A stretch of DNA of 32,206 nt from Halomonas llamarensis (GTDB lineage: Bacteria; Pseudomonadota; Gammaproteobacteria; Pseudomonadales; Halomonadaceae), in assembly GCF_023555005.1 (NCBI RefSeq), contig NZ_JAMJPJ010000037.1, positions 1 through 32,206 of the forward strand, read 5' to 3'. Positions 16,987 through 26,723 of the stretch are shown piece after piece (within the stretch, counting starts at the first letter, position 1; every line of letters begins with the position of its first letter). The notes under the pieces were generated by a model. The model was not told the origin of the DNA, made no database searches, and saw only the letters and a list, made by a program, of their open reading frames with translations. Position numbers and translations under genes: made by a program.

Positions 16987-18013
16987 GCCGGCAAAACGCC
17001 TATTGGTGATTGGTCCCTCATGGGTGGGGGATATGGTGATGGCCCAGAGCTTATTTATCACCCTAAAACAGCGCTATCCTGGCGCAACGCTGGGCGTGGT
17101 GGCGCCCGCCTGGTCGCAGCCGATTCTTGCGCGCATGCCGGAGGTGGACGAAGTGCTGCCGCTGTCGGTCAGTCATGGCGAGTTCGGGCTCGCTACCCGG
17201 CGAGAACTTGCCAACCGACTGAAAGGCCGCTTTGACCGCGCAATTGTGCTACCGCGCTCGTGGAAGGCGGCGCTGGTACCGTTTCTTGCCCGCATACCCG
17301 AGCGCATTGGCTTTCTGGGCGAGCAGCGCTACGGCCTGCTGAAAGAGCGACGTAAGCTTGATAAGCAGGTGCTAGATCAAACGGTGAAGCGTTTCGTTTC
17401 GCTCGGGCTACCCGAAGACGAAGCAGCAAGCGGGCAGTTTGCCATTCCTCAGCCGCGCCTTGAGATTGACTGCGATAACCTCGTCAATTTACGCATTACG
17501 CATGCGCTGTCATCGCGCCCTGCGATTGGCCTGATGCCAGGCGCTGAGTATGGTCCCGCTAAGCAGTGGCCTTTAGCGTACTTTCACACCCTGGCCAAGC
17601 GGCTGGTGGACGATGGTTTTGAAGTGCGTATTTTTGGCGGTCCCAAGGACCATGCCGCGGGGCAGGAGATCGTCCACGGGGTTTCGCAAGCGCATAACCT
17701 ATGTGGCAAAACGGCACTGGCCGATGTGGTCGACTTGCTCGCTGATTGCCGCCAAGTGGTGACCAATGACTCTGGATTGATGCACGTTGCCGCCGCAGTC
17801 GGCACGCGGGTACAGGCGATCTATGGTTCGTCCTCGCCAGGCTACACACCGCCGCTGACAAGTAACGCTCATATCCATTATCTCGCCCTTGAGTGTTCGC
17901 CTTGCTTCAAGCGCGAGTGCCCGCTAGGACACACCAACTGCCTTAATCAAATGCATGCTGAAACGCTTTATCAGGCGGTGTCAGCGGATACTGGCGAACG
18001 CTTAAAGCTCTAG
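16979..18013 (+). CDS. waaF: ADP-heptose:LPS heptosyltransferase II
   Basis: A 344-residue GT9 enzyme that adds the second heptose to the LPS inner core at the cytoplasmic face of the inner membrane. The N-terminus [19 protein letters not shown] is typical of WaaF. The donor-binding half contains [15 protein letters not shown] and [14 protein letters not shown]. The cysteine-rich tail [15 protein letters not shown] is specific to WaaF against WaaC. The start lies within the end of hldD. Its last 12 bases overlap, on the opposite strand, the end of the phosphoglycerol transferase gene, so the two transcripts converge. Confidence 0.95.
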   Translation: MNEPAKRLLVIGPSWVGDMVMAQSLFITLKQRYPGATLGVVAPAWSQPILARMPEVDEVLPLSVSHGEFGLATRRELANRLKGRFDRAIVLPRSWKAALVPFLARIPERIGFLGEQRYGLLKERRKLDKQVLDQTVKRFVSLGLPEDEAASGQFAIPQPRLEIDCDNLVNLRITHALSSRPAIGLMPGAEYGPAKQWPLAYFHTLAKRLVDDGFEVRIFGGPKDHAAGQEIVHGVSQAHNLCGKTALADVVDLLADCRQVVTNDSGLMHVAAAVGTRVQAIYGSSSPGYTPPLTSNAHIHYLALECSPCFKRECPLGHTNCLNQMHAETLYQAVSADTGERLKL

Positions 18014-19663
18014 GTTTATTTCGTCGGTGCTGTCGCTGGGGTTTTCTAGCCCTTGTTCGGCTGGCTTGGGGCGGGGTGGCGTCTTGTGCTGGTGTGGTGA
18101 AAGCCCATCCCAAAGCCGCTGTTGCAAGGCACTTTCTTCATGCAAGCGGCGGTTGATAGCCTCCTCGCCATGACGCTCAAGCAACGTTGAGGTTGTGTCA
18201 TCCAGCAGTGAGGCACCCAGCCCAGCTTGGTGATTTTTAGCCGGGTAGCCCAATGCGTCTAATAGCGTAGGGAATATATCCAGCGTTGAGGCCTCGCGGG
18301 AAATATGCTGCGGCTCAAGGTCGTTGCCAAGCAATATAAAGGTGTTTTCCCGAGGTAAGGTTTCCAACGTGTCCCATGCAGAAACGCGCATGGTTAAATG
18401 GTCGCTGACGATGGCGACGACGGTATTATCCAACAGCCCTTTGGCCTCTAAGCGCTCGACAAAATCGCGTGCCAGCCATGCTGAACATTCAACTGAATAG
18501 AGGATATCTTCACCATCCCATTCGCCTTGGCGTTCACGGCAGCGCCGCGCTGGGTAGCCACTAGGCGCGTGGCCGGTAATGCTTAAGTTCACGATCCCCC
18601 AGGGTGAGTCGCTTTCTGCCTCTAAGCGCTCAATTTCGTTCAGGGTGAATTCGTAAAGCGTATCGTCGAAAAGCCCCCAGTCGTTGACGTACGTTTCGTC
18701 ATCGAGCTGAGGTTGTAGCTCTTTTAGGCCATACACATTTTGAAAACCGTGACCATTATAAAACAGCCCTTTCCCTGCGAACTCGATACTGGCACCGCCT
18801 AGATAAGTCAGGCGGTAGCCCTGCTCAGAAAGCACGTCACCTAAGCAGTTAACGCCGGGCACAACGGCGGAAAGTGGCTCAAATTGACGGTCGTGTAAAA
18901 GCCCCGCCGGCATTAGCGGCGTACCGCACTGGCTTGCAATCATGCCGGCCATGGTCCAGCCAGTGTTGGCGATTTGGCGAATACCCTCAAACACCACGCC
19001 GCGTTCGCCGAGCGCTTCAAGATCATCGTAGGCGTCGCCAAAAACTGGAGCGCCGTAAGTACGCTCGATGCTTTCAAGGTAGAGCAGCACTAGGTTTGGC
19101 GGGTCGTCTTGTGCTTGAACACGCGGTGTGACATAGCGTCGCTCTAGCCAGCCGCCATCGTCGGTCACGACAACCGCACTACGCTGGCCCAGACCCAAAA
19201 TCAGCGGGTTCGACGCGATTAGTATCACGGCAAGAAGCGGATCTACTCGCCGCCAGCGCCAGTCGTTGCGGGTCAGCCACGTAAACGCTAGCAGCACGCC
19301 AAGCATGCAGAGCGTATACACTGCGGCTGCAACCATACGCCCTGTGCCACCGTGATCCGACATTCCCGCTTGCAGGTGAAAAAATACCGCACCGAGATCG
19401 AGTTTGCCAAAGCTATCCGCCAGGTAAACGTAAAGTCCCCAAAGACACAGCGGCAGTAGGGACCACGGCCATACCTTGCGGTAACGACGAAAACGCGGTT
19501 GCCCTAAGTGAAAACGCGTGCCCAGCCATACCCCAGCGGCGGCAAAAAGGAATAGCGACCACCAAGGTAAAGACGTTAGCGTGGCGATGGTATAGCCAAG
19601 ACTTAGGCTGATCGCGGCGATCGGCATCCAAGTAGATGGCTGGGGTAACGTTAATCGCGGCAT
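18002..19663 (-). CDS. OpgB-like phosphoglycerol transferase (sulfatase/alkaline phosphatase superfamily)
   Basis: A 553-residue inner-membrane enzyme with about four N-terminal membrane segments (up to about residue 160) and a large periplasmic catalytic domain. Motifs match phosphoglycerol transferase I (OpgB/MdoB): [10 protein letters not shown] as a metal ligand region, [18 protein letters not shown] containing the candidate nucleophile threonine, [16 protein letters not shown], and the metal-binding VSDHLTM. It is shorter than E. coli OpgB (about 760). It would move phosphoglycerol from phosphatidylglycerol to a periplasmic glycan. In E. coli that is osmoregulated glucan; here the LPS neighbours suggest that core or surface polysaccharide is also possible. 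AGGAG precedes ATG 19663, which overlaps the end of ugd by 13 bases. A lipoteichoic-acid-synthase-like role is the alternative. Confidence 0.85.
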   Translation of the reverse strand: MPRLTLPQPSTWMPIAAISLSLGYTIATLTSLPWWSLFLFAAAGVWLGTRFHLGQPRFRRYRKVWPWSLLPLCLWGLYVYLADSFGKLDLGAVFFHLQAGMSDHGGTGRMVAAAVYTLCMLGVLLAFTWLTRNDWRWRRVDPLLAVILIASNPLILGLGQRSAVVVTDDGGWLERRYVTPRVQAQDDPPNLVLLYLESIERTYGAPVFGDAYDDLEALGERGVVFEGIRQIANTGWTMAGMIASQCGTPLMPAGLLHDRQFEPLSAVVPGVNCLGDVLSEQGYRLTYLGGASIEFAGKGLFYNGHGFQNVYGLKELQPQLDDETYVNDWGLFDDTLYEFTLNEIERLEAESDSPWGIVNLSITGHAPSGYPARRCRERQGEWDGEDILYSVECSAWLARDFVERLEAKGLLDNTVVAIVSDHLTMRVSAWDTLETLPRENTFILLGNDLEPQHISREASTLDIFPTLLDALGYPAKNHQAGLGASLLDDTTSTLLERHGEEAINRRLHEESALQQRLWDGLSPHQHKTPPRPKPAEQGLENPSDSTDEINLEL

Positions 19664-21021
19664 GGCTCTCCTGACGAGTAGGTAGCGTTGACCAATCGTA
19701 AATTGTTACGCCCAACACCCACATAGCGCAAGCCTGCCGCGGTCATATCCCCTACGTCGTAGAGGTTACGGCCATCTATCACCAGCTTTTCGCTCAACTC
19801 GCCCGCGAGCCAAGTGAAATCTACGCTACGAAACGCTTTCCACTCGGTGCAGATTACGAGCGCATCGGCGCCTTTAATGGCTTGGATACGGTCAAAGGTG
19901 AGAATCAGATCGTGGCGGTCGCCATAGAGTCGCCGGCACTCCGCCATCGCTTCTGGATCGTAGGCTTGCACCTTAGCTCCGACAGCCCACAGGGCTTCCA
20001 TCAATTCGCGACTGGGCGCTTCGCGCATATCGTCGGTGTTAGGTTTAAATGCTAGACCCCAAACGGCAATTGTTTTGCCAATAACGTCGCCTAGCGTGCG
20101 CTGTAGCTTGGTGAATAGCGTCTGCTTTTGCTGATAGTTTACCTGCTCGACGGCGCTCAAAAGCGCGGGATGATAGCCGTATTCCCGCGCGGTACGCTCA
20201 AGCGCTTGTACATCTTTAGGAAAGCAAGAGCCGCCGTAACCACAGCCGGGGTAAATAAAATGGTAGCCAATACGCGGATCGCTGCCGATACCACGGCGTA
20301 CCTCTTCTACATCCACCTCGAGGCGCTCGGCTAAGTTCGCCATCTCGTTCATAAAGCTGATTTTAGTGGCCAGCATGGCGTTAGCAGCGTACTTAGTCAG
20401 CTCAGCCGCGCGCACGCTCATAAACATTAACTTATCGTGGTTACGGTTATACGGCGCATAACAGGCGCGCATACGCGCTTCAACGTGCTCGCTATCGGTA
20501 CCGACCACAATCCTCGCGCCGCGGGTAAAGTCTTCAATTGCCGCGCCTTCCTTCATGAACTCGGGGTTGGAGCAAACATCAACATCAAGCGATAAATCGC
20601 GCGCGTTAAGCGCGTCAGCGATGGCGGCCTGTACTTTCTCAGCCGTACCTACCGGTACAGTGGATTTATCGATCACCAGCTTGTAATCATCCATGTACTC
20701 GCCGATGCTGCGCGCGACGGCGAGCACATGACGAAGATCTGCACTGCCATCTTCATCCGGCGGCGTGCCCACGGCAATAAACAGAAGCTCGCTCTCTTTC
20801 ACAGCTTTTGCGGTATCAGTGGTAAAGCGCAAACGCCCGGTAGCCACGTTCTGCGCGACGAGCTCTGTCAGGCCCGGCTCATAAATGGGAATTTCACCGG
20901 CTTCCAAGAGAGCAATACGCTCGGCGTTGATATCCATGCAGATCACTTGATGACCTACGTCCGCTAAGCACGCTCCCGCGACCAGGCCGACGTACCCCGT
21001 ACCAAAAACGCTGATGTTCAT
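19651..21021 (-). CDS. ugd: UDP-glucose 6-dehydrogenase
   Basis: A 456-residue enzyme that oxidises UDP-glucose to UDP-glucuronate with two NAD. The N-terminal Rossmann motif is [19 protein letters not shown]. The catalytic cysteine lies in [41 protein letters not shown] and the C-terminal [18 protein letters not shown] are all typical. The product feeds glucuronate-containing capsule, LPS core or exopolysaccharide. It is the first gene of a two-gene minus-strand unit with the phosphoglycerol transferase and is divergent from the pseudaminic acid operon, with 162 bases between. Confidence 0.95.
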   Translation of the reverse strand: MNISVFGTGYVGLVAGACLADVGHQVICMDINAERIALLEAGEIPIYEPGLTELVAQNVATGRLRFTTDTAKAVKESELLFIAVGTPPDEDGSADLRHVLAVARSIGEYMDDYKLVIDKSTVPVGTAEKVQAAIADALNARDLSLDVDVCSNPEFMKEGAAIEDFTRGARIVVGTDSEHVEARMRACYAPYNRNHDKLMFMSVRAAELTKYAANAMLATKISFMNEMANLAERLEVDVEEVRRGIGSDPRIGYHFIYPGCGYGGSCFPKDVQALERTAREYGYHPALLSAVEQVNYQQKQTLFTKLQRTLGDVIGKTIAVWGLAFKPNTDDMREAPSRELMEALWAVGAKVQAYDPEAMAECRRLYGDRHDLILTFDRIQAIKGADALVICTEWKAFRSVDFTWLAGELSEKLVIDGRNLYDVGDMTAAGLRYVGVGRNNLRLVNATYSSGEPCRD

Positions 21022-21183
21022 AGTGACTCGCTGTGTTGCGCTATCGTTGAGTTGTAGGAGAGCTTATCATGAGCGTAATTAAAGGCACGAACTGCAGAGC
21101 GGAACCCGCCAAGCCAGGACGTGTTGTGTTGTTCCAGCTGACAGTTCTTATAACGTGTACCCAGGGTAGTAAGGGAATTTTAT
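21022..21183 (+). promoter_or_regulatory. Divergent control region of ugd and the pse operon
   Basis: TATAAC at 21149-21154 is a possible -10 box for pseB; GTGTTG 17 bases upstream is only a weak -35. AAGGG at 21171-21175 is the pseB ribosome binding site, eight bases from ATG 21184. I looked for the JUMPstart/ops element that often precedes polysaccharide operons and did not find it. The start of ugd on the other strand has no strong ribosome binding site. Confidence 0.35.
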
Positions 21184-22182
21184 ATGTTTAATCAAGCGTC
21201 TATTTTGATAACAGGAGGAACGGGCTCCTTCGGGCATACGTTTATCCCCATGCTGCTGGAACGCTACAACCCTAAAAAAGTTATCATTTTTTCTCGTGAT
21301 GAAATGAAGCAGTGGGAGATGGCAAAAAAGTTTGAGGGAGATCCTCGTGTTCGCTTCTTCATTGGTGACGTACGCGACCGCGATCGTCTTTATCGCGCGT
21401 TAGACGGTGTGGATTACGTCGTTCATGCAGCGGCAACGAAGATTGTGCCAACGGCCGAGTACAACCCCTTCGAGTGCATCAAGACCAATGTGATGGGTGC
21501 CATGAATCTGGTCGATGCCTGTATCGATAAAGGGGTAAAAAAACTGGTGGCGCTTTCGACTGATAAGGCCAGCAGCCCGATTAATCTTTACGGTGCGACT
21601 AAACTAACTTCCGACAAACTGTTCGTGGCGGGTAATCACTATGCCGGTCATAACCCTACGCGCTTTGCCGTGGTGCGTTATGGCAATGTCATGGGCTCGC
21701 GCGGTTCGGTGATTCCCTTCTTCATGTCGATCAAGGACAAAGGTGTGCTGCCGATCACCGACGAGCGCATGACGCGCTTTATGATCTCGCTGGAAGAGGG
21801 CGTTGAGCTGGTGTGGCACGCGTTTGAAGACATGGAAGGCGGCGAAATCTACGTTAAAAAGATTCCGTCGATGAGGGTGACAGACTTGGCGCGGGTGATT
21901 GCTCCTGAGGCTAAGCAGGAAATCGTTGGTATTCGCCCCGGCGAGAAGCTGCACGAGCAAATGATCAGCGCCGAAGATGCTTATTACACCTACGAATACC
22001 CTGAGCACTTCAAGATCCTGCCGCAAATCAACAGCTGGGATAAAGATGCTAACCGCATCAAGGATGGCAAGAAAGTACCCGAAGATTTCGTTTACGCCAG
22101 TGATAATAATAGCGAATGGATGACAGACGCTGAACTACAAGCCTGGGTCGATGAGAACCGCGAGAAAATCGGAGCCATTTAA
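21184..22182 (+). CDS. pseB: UDP-N-acetylglucosamine 4,6-dehydratase (inverting)
   Basis: A 332-residue short-chain dehydrogenase that starts pseudaminic acid synthesis, turning UDP-GlcNAc into the 4-keto-6-deoxy-L-arabino sugar. The NADP motif is ITGGTGSFGHTFIPMLLER. VHAAATKIVPTAEYNPFE is characteristic of the PseB/FlaA1 group. The catalytic region ALSTDKASSPINLYGATK supplies the Asp-Lys pair and Y-x3-K. The size is that of soluble PseB, not of the longer membrane-bound PglF/CapD type. It is the first gene of a six-gene operon and its stop shares one base with the start of pseC. Confidence 0.95.
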   Translation: MFNQASILITGGTGSFGHTFIPMLLERYNPKKVIIFSRDEMKQWEMAKKFEGDPRVRFFIGDVRDRDRLYRALDGVDYVVHAAATKIVPTAEYNPFECIKTNVMGAMNLVDACIDKGVKKLVALSTDKASSPINLYGATKLTSDKLFVAGNHYAGHNPTRFAVVRYGNVMGSRGSVIPFFMSIKDKGVLPITDERMTRFMISLEEGVELVWHAFEDMEGGEIYVKKIPSMRVTDLARVIAPEAKQEIVGIRPGEKLHEQMISAEDAYYTYEYPEHFKILPQINSWDKDANRIKDGKKVPEDFVYASDNNSEWMTDAELQAWVDENREKIGAI

Positions 22183-23348
22183 TGATTCCCTATGGTCGCC
22201 AAGAGATCACCCAAGCGGATATCGACGCTGTGGTATCGGTATTGGAATCTGACTTTCTCACCCAGGGGCCGCAGGTACCACGCTTTGAAAAAGCCGTGGC
22301 ACAGCACGTAGGCGCCAAACATGCGTTAGCTGTGAACAGTGCTACGTCGGCATTACACCTCGCGTGCCTAGCGCTCGGGCTAGGCGAAGGCGACTGGCTG
22401 TGGACCTCGCCAATCACGTTTGTTGCTTCGGCTAACTGCGGACTTTACTGCGGTGCGCAGGTGGATTTTGTCGACATTGATCCGCGCACCTATAACCTTT
22501 GCCCGAAGACGTTGGCAGTTAAGTTAGCAAAAGCTGAGAAAGAAGGGCGTTTGCCTAAGGTCGTCGTTGCCGTGCATTTATGCGGCCAACCAAGCGATAT
22601 GCAGGCACTTCACGCACTCAGCCTGCGCTATGGTTTTCATATCATTGAAGACGCCTCGCACGCCATTGGTGGTAAATACCAAGGCGAATTTATCGGCAAC
22701 GGCCACTATAGCGATATTACCGTATTCAGCTTTCACCCGGTAAAAATCATCACTACCGCCGAAGGCGGCATGGCGCTGACCAATGATAATAACCTGGCTA
22801 GCCGCATGAATTTGCTGCGCAGCCATGGTATTACCCGCGATCCAGCGCTGATGACGCATAAAGCGGACGGCCCTTGGTACTACCAGCAGGTGGAGCTTGG
22901 CTTCAACTACCGCATGACAGAGCTACAGGCTGCATTGGGCGTAAGTCAGATGGACCGGCTGGATGCGTTTGTCGTCCGCCGCCATGAGCTGGCTAAACGC
23001 TACGACGAACTGCTGAAAGAATTGCCGGTAATCCTGCCTTGGCAACACCCGGACAGTTATTCGGGCTTGCACCTGTATGTGATCCGCCTGGAACTGAATG
23101 CCATCAACCAAACGCACCGACACGTATTTGAAGCGTTGCACGAGCGAGGCATTGGGGTGAACTTGCACTATATCCCTGTGCACACTCAGCCGTATTATCA
23201 GGCTATGGGCTTTAAACCCGAAGACTTTCCAGAAGCGATGCAGTACTACCGCGAGGCGATCAGCTTGCCAATGTACCCAACCATGAGCGAGTCGCAGCAG
23301 GATGAGGTGATTTACGTTTTGAACAGCGTGTTGGGAGATAAGCTGTGA
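22182..23348 (+). CDS. pseC: PLP-dependent aminotransferase of pseudaminic acid synthesis
   Basis: A 388-residue DegT/DnrJ/EryC1-family transaminase that aminates the PseB product at C4 to give UDP-4-amino-4,6-dideoxy-N-acetyl-L-altrosamine. The pyridoxal-phosphate lysine is K188 in FSFHPVKIITTAEGG. D157 in IIEDASHAIGG should contact the cofactor nitrogen. The N-terminus MIPYGRQEITQADI and the GFNYRMTELQAALG block are standard for PseC. The start is in a TAATG overlap with pseB and the end overlaps the GTG of pseF by four bases, so supply of the three enzymes is coupled. Confidence 0.95.
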   Translation: MIPYGRQEITQADIDAVVSVLESDFLTQGPQVPRFEKAVAQHVGAKHALAVNSATSALHLACLALGLGEGDWLWTSPITFVASANCGLYCGAQVDFVDIDPRTYNLCPKTLAVKLAKAEKEGRLPKVVVAVHLCGQPSDMQALHALSLRYGFHIIEDASHAIGGKYQGEFIGNGHYSDITVFSFHPVKIITTAEGGMALTNDNNLASRMNLLRSHGITRDPALMTHKADGPWYYQQVELGFNYRMTELQAALGVSQMDRLDAFVVRRHELAKRYDELLKELPVILPWQHPDSYSGLHLYVIRLELNAINQTHRHVFEALHERGIGVNLHYIPVHTQPYYQAMGFKPEDFPEAMQYYREAISLPMYPTMSESQQDEVIYVLNSVLGDKL

Positions 23349-24043
23349 CAACCGTTGCCATCATTCCCGCTCGGGGCGGTAGTAAGCGTATACCACGCAA
23401 GAATATCAAGCCGTTCTGTGGCAAGCCTATGATTGCTTGGTCCATCGAGGCGGCGTTGGCAAGTCGTTGCTTCGATCGCGTTATTGTTTCGACCGATGAT
23501 GAAGAGATTGCCGCTGTGGCGCGCAAATGGGGGGCGGAAACACCTTTTATTCGTCCGGTTTCTTTGTCAGACGATCATACTGGCACTATTCCGGTGATAG
23601 CCCATAGCGTGCAGTGGCTCAGCGATAATGGCCCGGCACCGGAAACCGTGTGCTGCGTGTACGCCACAGCGCCTTTTGTGCAGCTTGACGACTTGCAGCG
23701 TGGCTTGCAGGCTTTGCGGCAGTCAGGTGCTGACTATGCGTTTTCCGTGACCAGTTATGCGTTTCCTATTCAGCGTGCGCTACGCCTTACACAAAGTGGG
23801 CGAGTCACCATGTTTCAGCCGGAAAACTTCACTATACGTTCCCAGGACTTGGAAGACGCTTGGCACGATGCCGGGCAGTTTTACTGGGGCTGCGCCGGCG
23901 CATGGCTCACCGGCCAGCCATTGTTCTCGGAACGCGCGGTGCCCGTAATTTTACCGCGCCACCGCGTGCAAGATATCGATACCCCAGAAGATTGGCAGCG
24001 CGCCGAATGGCTTTTCAGGGCCATGGAGGCAGAGGCACAATGA
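23345..24043 (+). CDS. pseF: Pseudaminic acid cytidylyltransferase
   Basis: A 232-residue CMP-sugar synthase of the NeuA/KdsB type that activates pseudaminic acid as CMP-Pse. The nucleotide-binding signature is VAIIPARGGSKRIPRKNIKPF. STDDEEIAAVARKWGA, CVYATAPFVQLDDLQ and the C-terminal HRVQDIDTPEDWQRAEWLF mark the PseF group. It starts with GTG, whose bases form GTGA with the pseC stop. It overlaps the next gene by four bases (ATGA). The gene order, with the last-step activating enzyme in the middle, is common in pse operons. Confidence 0.95.
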   Translation: MTTVAIIPARGGSKRIPRKNIKPFCGKPMIAWSIEAALASRCFDRVIVSTDDEEIAAVARKWGAETPFIRPVSLSDDHTGTIPVIAHSVQWLSDNGPAPETVCCVYATAPFVQLDDLQRGLQALRQSGADYAFSVTSYAFPIQRALRLTQSGRVTMFQPENFTIRSQDLEDAWHDAGQFYWGCAGAWLTGQPLFSERAVPVILPRHRVQDIDTPEDWQRAEWLFRAMEAEAQ

Positions 24044-25155
24044 AAATCGTCTTTCGCGTTGATGCCTCTGTCGAGATCGGTACCGGTCACGTCATGCGTT
24101 GTTTGACACTGGCTAATGCGCTACGTGAGCAAGGTGGTGAATGTCACTTTCTTTGCCGTGAGCATAAAGGTCATTTAATTGAACAGATAGAAGAGCAAGG
24201 CTTTCAGGTATACCGGCTTAAATATGACCCGTCGGTGGAGATAAAAACGTTTGTTTCTACTGAAGATACCGCATTGCCTTACCACGCCCATTGGCTGGGC
24301 GTACCATGGCAAAATGATGCTGAGGACTGCCGTTCTATTCTTGAAACTTTTGCGCCGGATTGGCTGGTGGTAGACCACTACGCGTTAGATACCCGCTGGG
24401 AAGGGGCGACTTGCCCTGTCAATACGCGATTGTTAGCCATTGACGACCTGGCCGACCGAGAGCATCTGGCCGACGTACTGCTGGATCAGAATCTTGGGCG
24501 AAACATGGAAGATTATACGACGTTAGTACCTGCGCAATGTCACTGCCTTATTGGTCCTGAGTTCGCGCTACTGCGCTCAGAATTTGCTCAGTGGCGCGAT
24601 GACAGCCTCACGCGACGTCGTGAGCAGCCGAGACTCAAGCGCCTGCTGATTACCCTCGGCGGTGTCGACAAAGACAACGTGACCGGGCAGGTGTTGGAAG
24701 CGCTCAATGGCTGTAGCTTGCCTGAACACTGCGGCATTACCGTGATCATGGGTGCCACGGCCCCTTGGCTGGATGACGTCAAAATCAAAGCAAATGCGCT
24801 GTCATGGCCTACAGAGGTGGTGGTTAGCGTTAATGATATGGCGCGGCGAATGGCAGAAGCGGATATTGCCATCGGCGCCGCCGGTAGCACCTCCTGGGAG
24901 CGCTGCTGTCTTGGGTTGCCTACTTTGATGTTGGTGCTAGCGGAAAACCAGAAAGCGATTGCTCAAGCCTTAGATAAGGTAGGGGCAGCAGTTTGCTTGG
25001 GGCATTTCAACTCCGATGTATTTAATCGCCAAGTGGTAGCCCTTCAGGACCCCAACACTCTGCAGGCTATGAGCGACGCCGCAGCGAGGCAGACGTCTGG
25101 TGAAGGGGGGGAAGCGATCTGTCGTATCCTGCTTCAAGAGAATGTAAGCGCATGA
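24040..25155 (+). CDS. pseG: UDP-2,4-diacetamido-2,4,6-trideoxy-beta-L-altropyranose hydrolase
   Basis: About 371 residues. The enzyme removes UDP from the diacetamido sugar before condensation with phosphoenolpyruvate. The N-terminus IVFRVDASVEIGTGHVMRCL includes the conserved glycine/histidine loop expected to hold the catalytic histidine. LLITLGGVDKDNVTGQVLEA and IGAAGSTSWERCCLGLPTL form the MurG/GT28-like nucleotide site. The frame is open 180 bases further upstream, inside pseF, but ATG 24040 sits in an ATGA overlap and gives the family N-terminus, so the longer form is rejected. Confidence 0.94.
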   Translation: MKIVFRVDASVEIGTGHVMRCLTLANALREQGGECHFLCREHKGHLIEQIEEQGFQVYRLKYDPSVEIKTFVSTEDTALPYHAHWLGVPWQNDAEDCRSILETFAPDWLVVDHYALDTRWEGATCPVNTRLLAIDDLADREHLADVLLDQNLGRNMEDYTTLVPAQCHCLIGPEFALLRSEFAQWRDDSLTRRREQPRLKRLLITLGGVDKDNVTGQVLEALNGCSLPEHCGITVIMGATAPWLDDVKIKANALSWPTEVVVSVNDMARRMAEADIAIGAAGSTSWERCCLGLPTLMLVLAENQKAIAQALDKVGAAVCLGHFNSDVFNRQVVALQDPNTLQAMSDAAARQTSGEGGEAICRILLQENVSA

Positions 25156-25670
25156 TGCATTCAACGACGTTACGCCCTCTCCGGGAGGACGATCTTGCGA
25201 TGCTACTGCGGTGGCGAAATGCACCTGAAGTGCGCCGCCATATGTATACCCAGCACGAAATCAGTGAGGCAGAGCATCGAGCCTGGTTTCAGCGTTCCCA
25301 TGATAACCCTAACCGCCATCTGCTGCTCGTCGAGCAAAAGGGTCAGCCGTTTGGCTTTGTGAATATTCAGCTACTGGATAACGAAGCACAACGCGGCGAG
25401 TGGGGGTTCTATCTCTCGCCTGAAGCGATTCAAGGTAGCGGTCAGGCACTTGGCTTTACCGCGTTAGAGCATGCCTTCGATGTTCTCAAATTGCACAAGC
25501 TATGCGGCGAAGCGTTATTCGGCAATAAACGCTCGCAACGCTTTCACGAACGTTTGGGATTCATTCAAGAGTCACATTTACGCGACCATCATTTTGATGG
25601 TCACACTTATCATGACGTCATTGGCTACGGCTTACTCCATAGCGAATGGCACGCTTGCCAAGGAGTCTAA
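25152..25670 (+). CDS. pseH: N-acetyltransferase of pseudaminic acid synthesis
   Basis: A 172-residue GNAT-fold enzyme that uses acetyl-CoA to acetylate the 4-amino group made by PseC. LRPLREDDLAMLLRWRNAPE with VRRHMYTQHEISEAEHRAWF is the usual PseH opening. The acetyl-CoA loop lies around SPEAIQGSGQALGFTALEHA, and FHERLGFIQESHLRDH completes the fold. The ATG overlaps the pseG stop (ATGA), and pseI begins six bases after its stop. The operon position supports this specific role over a general acetyltransferase. Confidence 0.9.
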   Translation: MMHSTTLRPLREDDLAMLLRWRNAPEVRRHMYTQHEISEAEHRAWFQRSHDNPNRHLLLVEQKGQPFGFVNIQLLDNEAQRGEWGFYLSPEAIQGSGQALGFTALEHAFDVLKLHKLCGEALFGNKRSQRFHERLGFIQESHLRDHHFDGHTYHDVIGYGLLHSEWHACQGV

Positions 25671-25676
25671 CTTTCC

Positions 25677-26723
25677 ATGACTATCCAGATCGCTGGGCGT
25701 GAAGTGGGACCCTTTTGTCCGCCTTATATCATTGCTGAGCTATCGGCCAACCATAATGGCAGCATTGAAACGGCGAAACGGATTATCGAAGAAGCAGCAA
25801 AGGCGGGCGCCGATGCCGTCAAACTACAGACTTACCGCCCTGATACCATCACGCTTGATTGCGACAACGATGAATTTAAGATTAAGGGTGGTTTGTGGGA
25901 TGGGCGCACGCTTTATGAGCTTTACGAAGAAGCCTATATGCCTTGGGAATGGCACAAGCCACTTTTCGAGCACGCGCACAAGCTCGGTATCACGATCTTC
26001 AGTTCGCCTTTCGACACCACTGCTGTCGATCTGCTCGAAGACCTCGGCGCGCCCGCTTACAAGATCGCTTCGTTTGAAGCCATTGATGTGCCGCTAATCG
26101 AATACGTGGCGAAAACCGGTAAACCTATGATCATCTCCACCGGTATGGCCGATGTTGAAGAAATCCAGGAAGCAATTAATGCGGCAAAGGCTGCGGGGTG
26201 TCAGGAACTCGCAATTCTTCACTGCGTCAGCGGCTACCCTGCACCGGCTGAAGATTATAATTTGCGCACCATTCCCGACATGATCCAGCGCCACGGCTTG
26301 GTAACGGGGCTTTCTGATCACACCATTGATAATATCACTGCCATTACCAGCGTCGGGTTAGGGGCGAGCCTGATCGAAAAGCACTTTACCCTTGACCGCA
26401 ATGGTGGCGGCCCCGATGACAGCTTTTCATTGGAACCTGCTGAGCTCGCCGCTTTGTGTCGGGATGCTAAAACAGCCTGGCAGGCGCTAGGCCAAGTAGA
26501 CTATGGCCGAAAGTCTAGCGAACAGGGTAATGCCCAGTTTCGTCGCTCGCTCTACTTCGTCAAGGATTTAAAGGCCGGAGATATTATAACGGAAAATGCC
26601 GTAAGAAGTGTCAGGCCAGGATATGGCTTGCCACCCAAAATGTTAAAGAAATTAATTGGGAAAAAAATGATGAAAAGTGTTGAGCGTTTTACGCCGGTTT
26701 CGCTGGAAAAAGTGGAGCTGTAA
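25677..26723 (+). CDS. pseI: Pseudaminic acid synthase
   Basis: A 348-residue NeuB-family enzyme condensing the hydrolysed diacetamido sugar with phosphoenolpyruvate to pseudaminic acid. The TIM-barrel part holds IIAELSANHNGSIETAKRII, AGADAVKLQTYRPDT, FSSPFDTTAVDLLED and the conserved ILHCVSGYPAP, GLSDHT and EKHFTLDR. Residues from about 285 form the SAF (antifreeze-like) domain, SLYFVKDLKAGDIITENAVR, that closes the partner active site in the dimer. PseI is preferred over sialic acid synthase NeuB because all other pse genes lie beside it. The next gene starts directly after its stop. Confidence 0.95.
   Translation: MTIQIAGREVGPFCPPYIIAELSANHNGSIETAKRIIEEAAKAGADAVKLQTYRPDTITLDCDNDEFKIKGGLWDGRTLYELYEEAYMPWEWHKPLFEHAHKLGITIFSSPFDTTAVDLLEDLGAPAYKIASFEAIDVPLIEYVAKTGKPMIISTGMADVEEIQEAINAAKAAGCQELAILHCVSGYPAPAEDYNLRTIPDMIQRHGLVTGLSDHTIDNITAITSVGLGASLIEKHFTLDRNGGGPDDSFSLEPAELAALCRDAKTAWQALGQVDYGRKSSEQGNAQFRRSLYFVKDLKAGDIITENAVRSVRPGYGLPPKMLKKLIGKKMMKSVERFTPVSLEKVEL

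Noticed and set aside
21022..21183. JUMPstart/ops antitermination element
   Set aside because: The GGCGGTAGCGTG core is not present on either strand of the gap; GGGTAGTAAGGG only superficially resembles it.
23860..24039. Upstream extension of pseG by 60 codons
   Set aside because: It overlaps pseF, has no ribosome binding site and is absent from the family; ATG 24040 in the ATGA overlap gives the conserved N-terminus.
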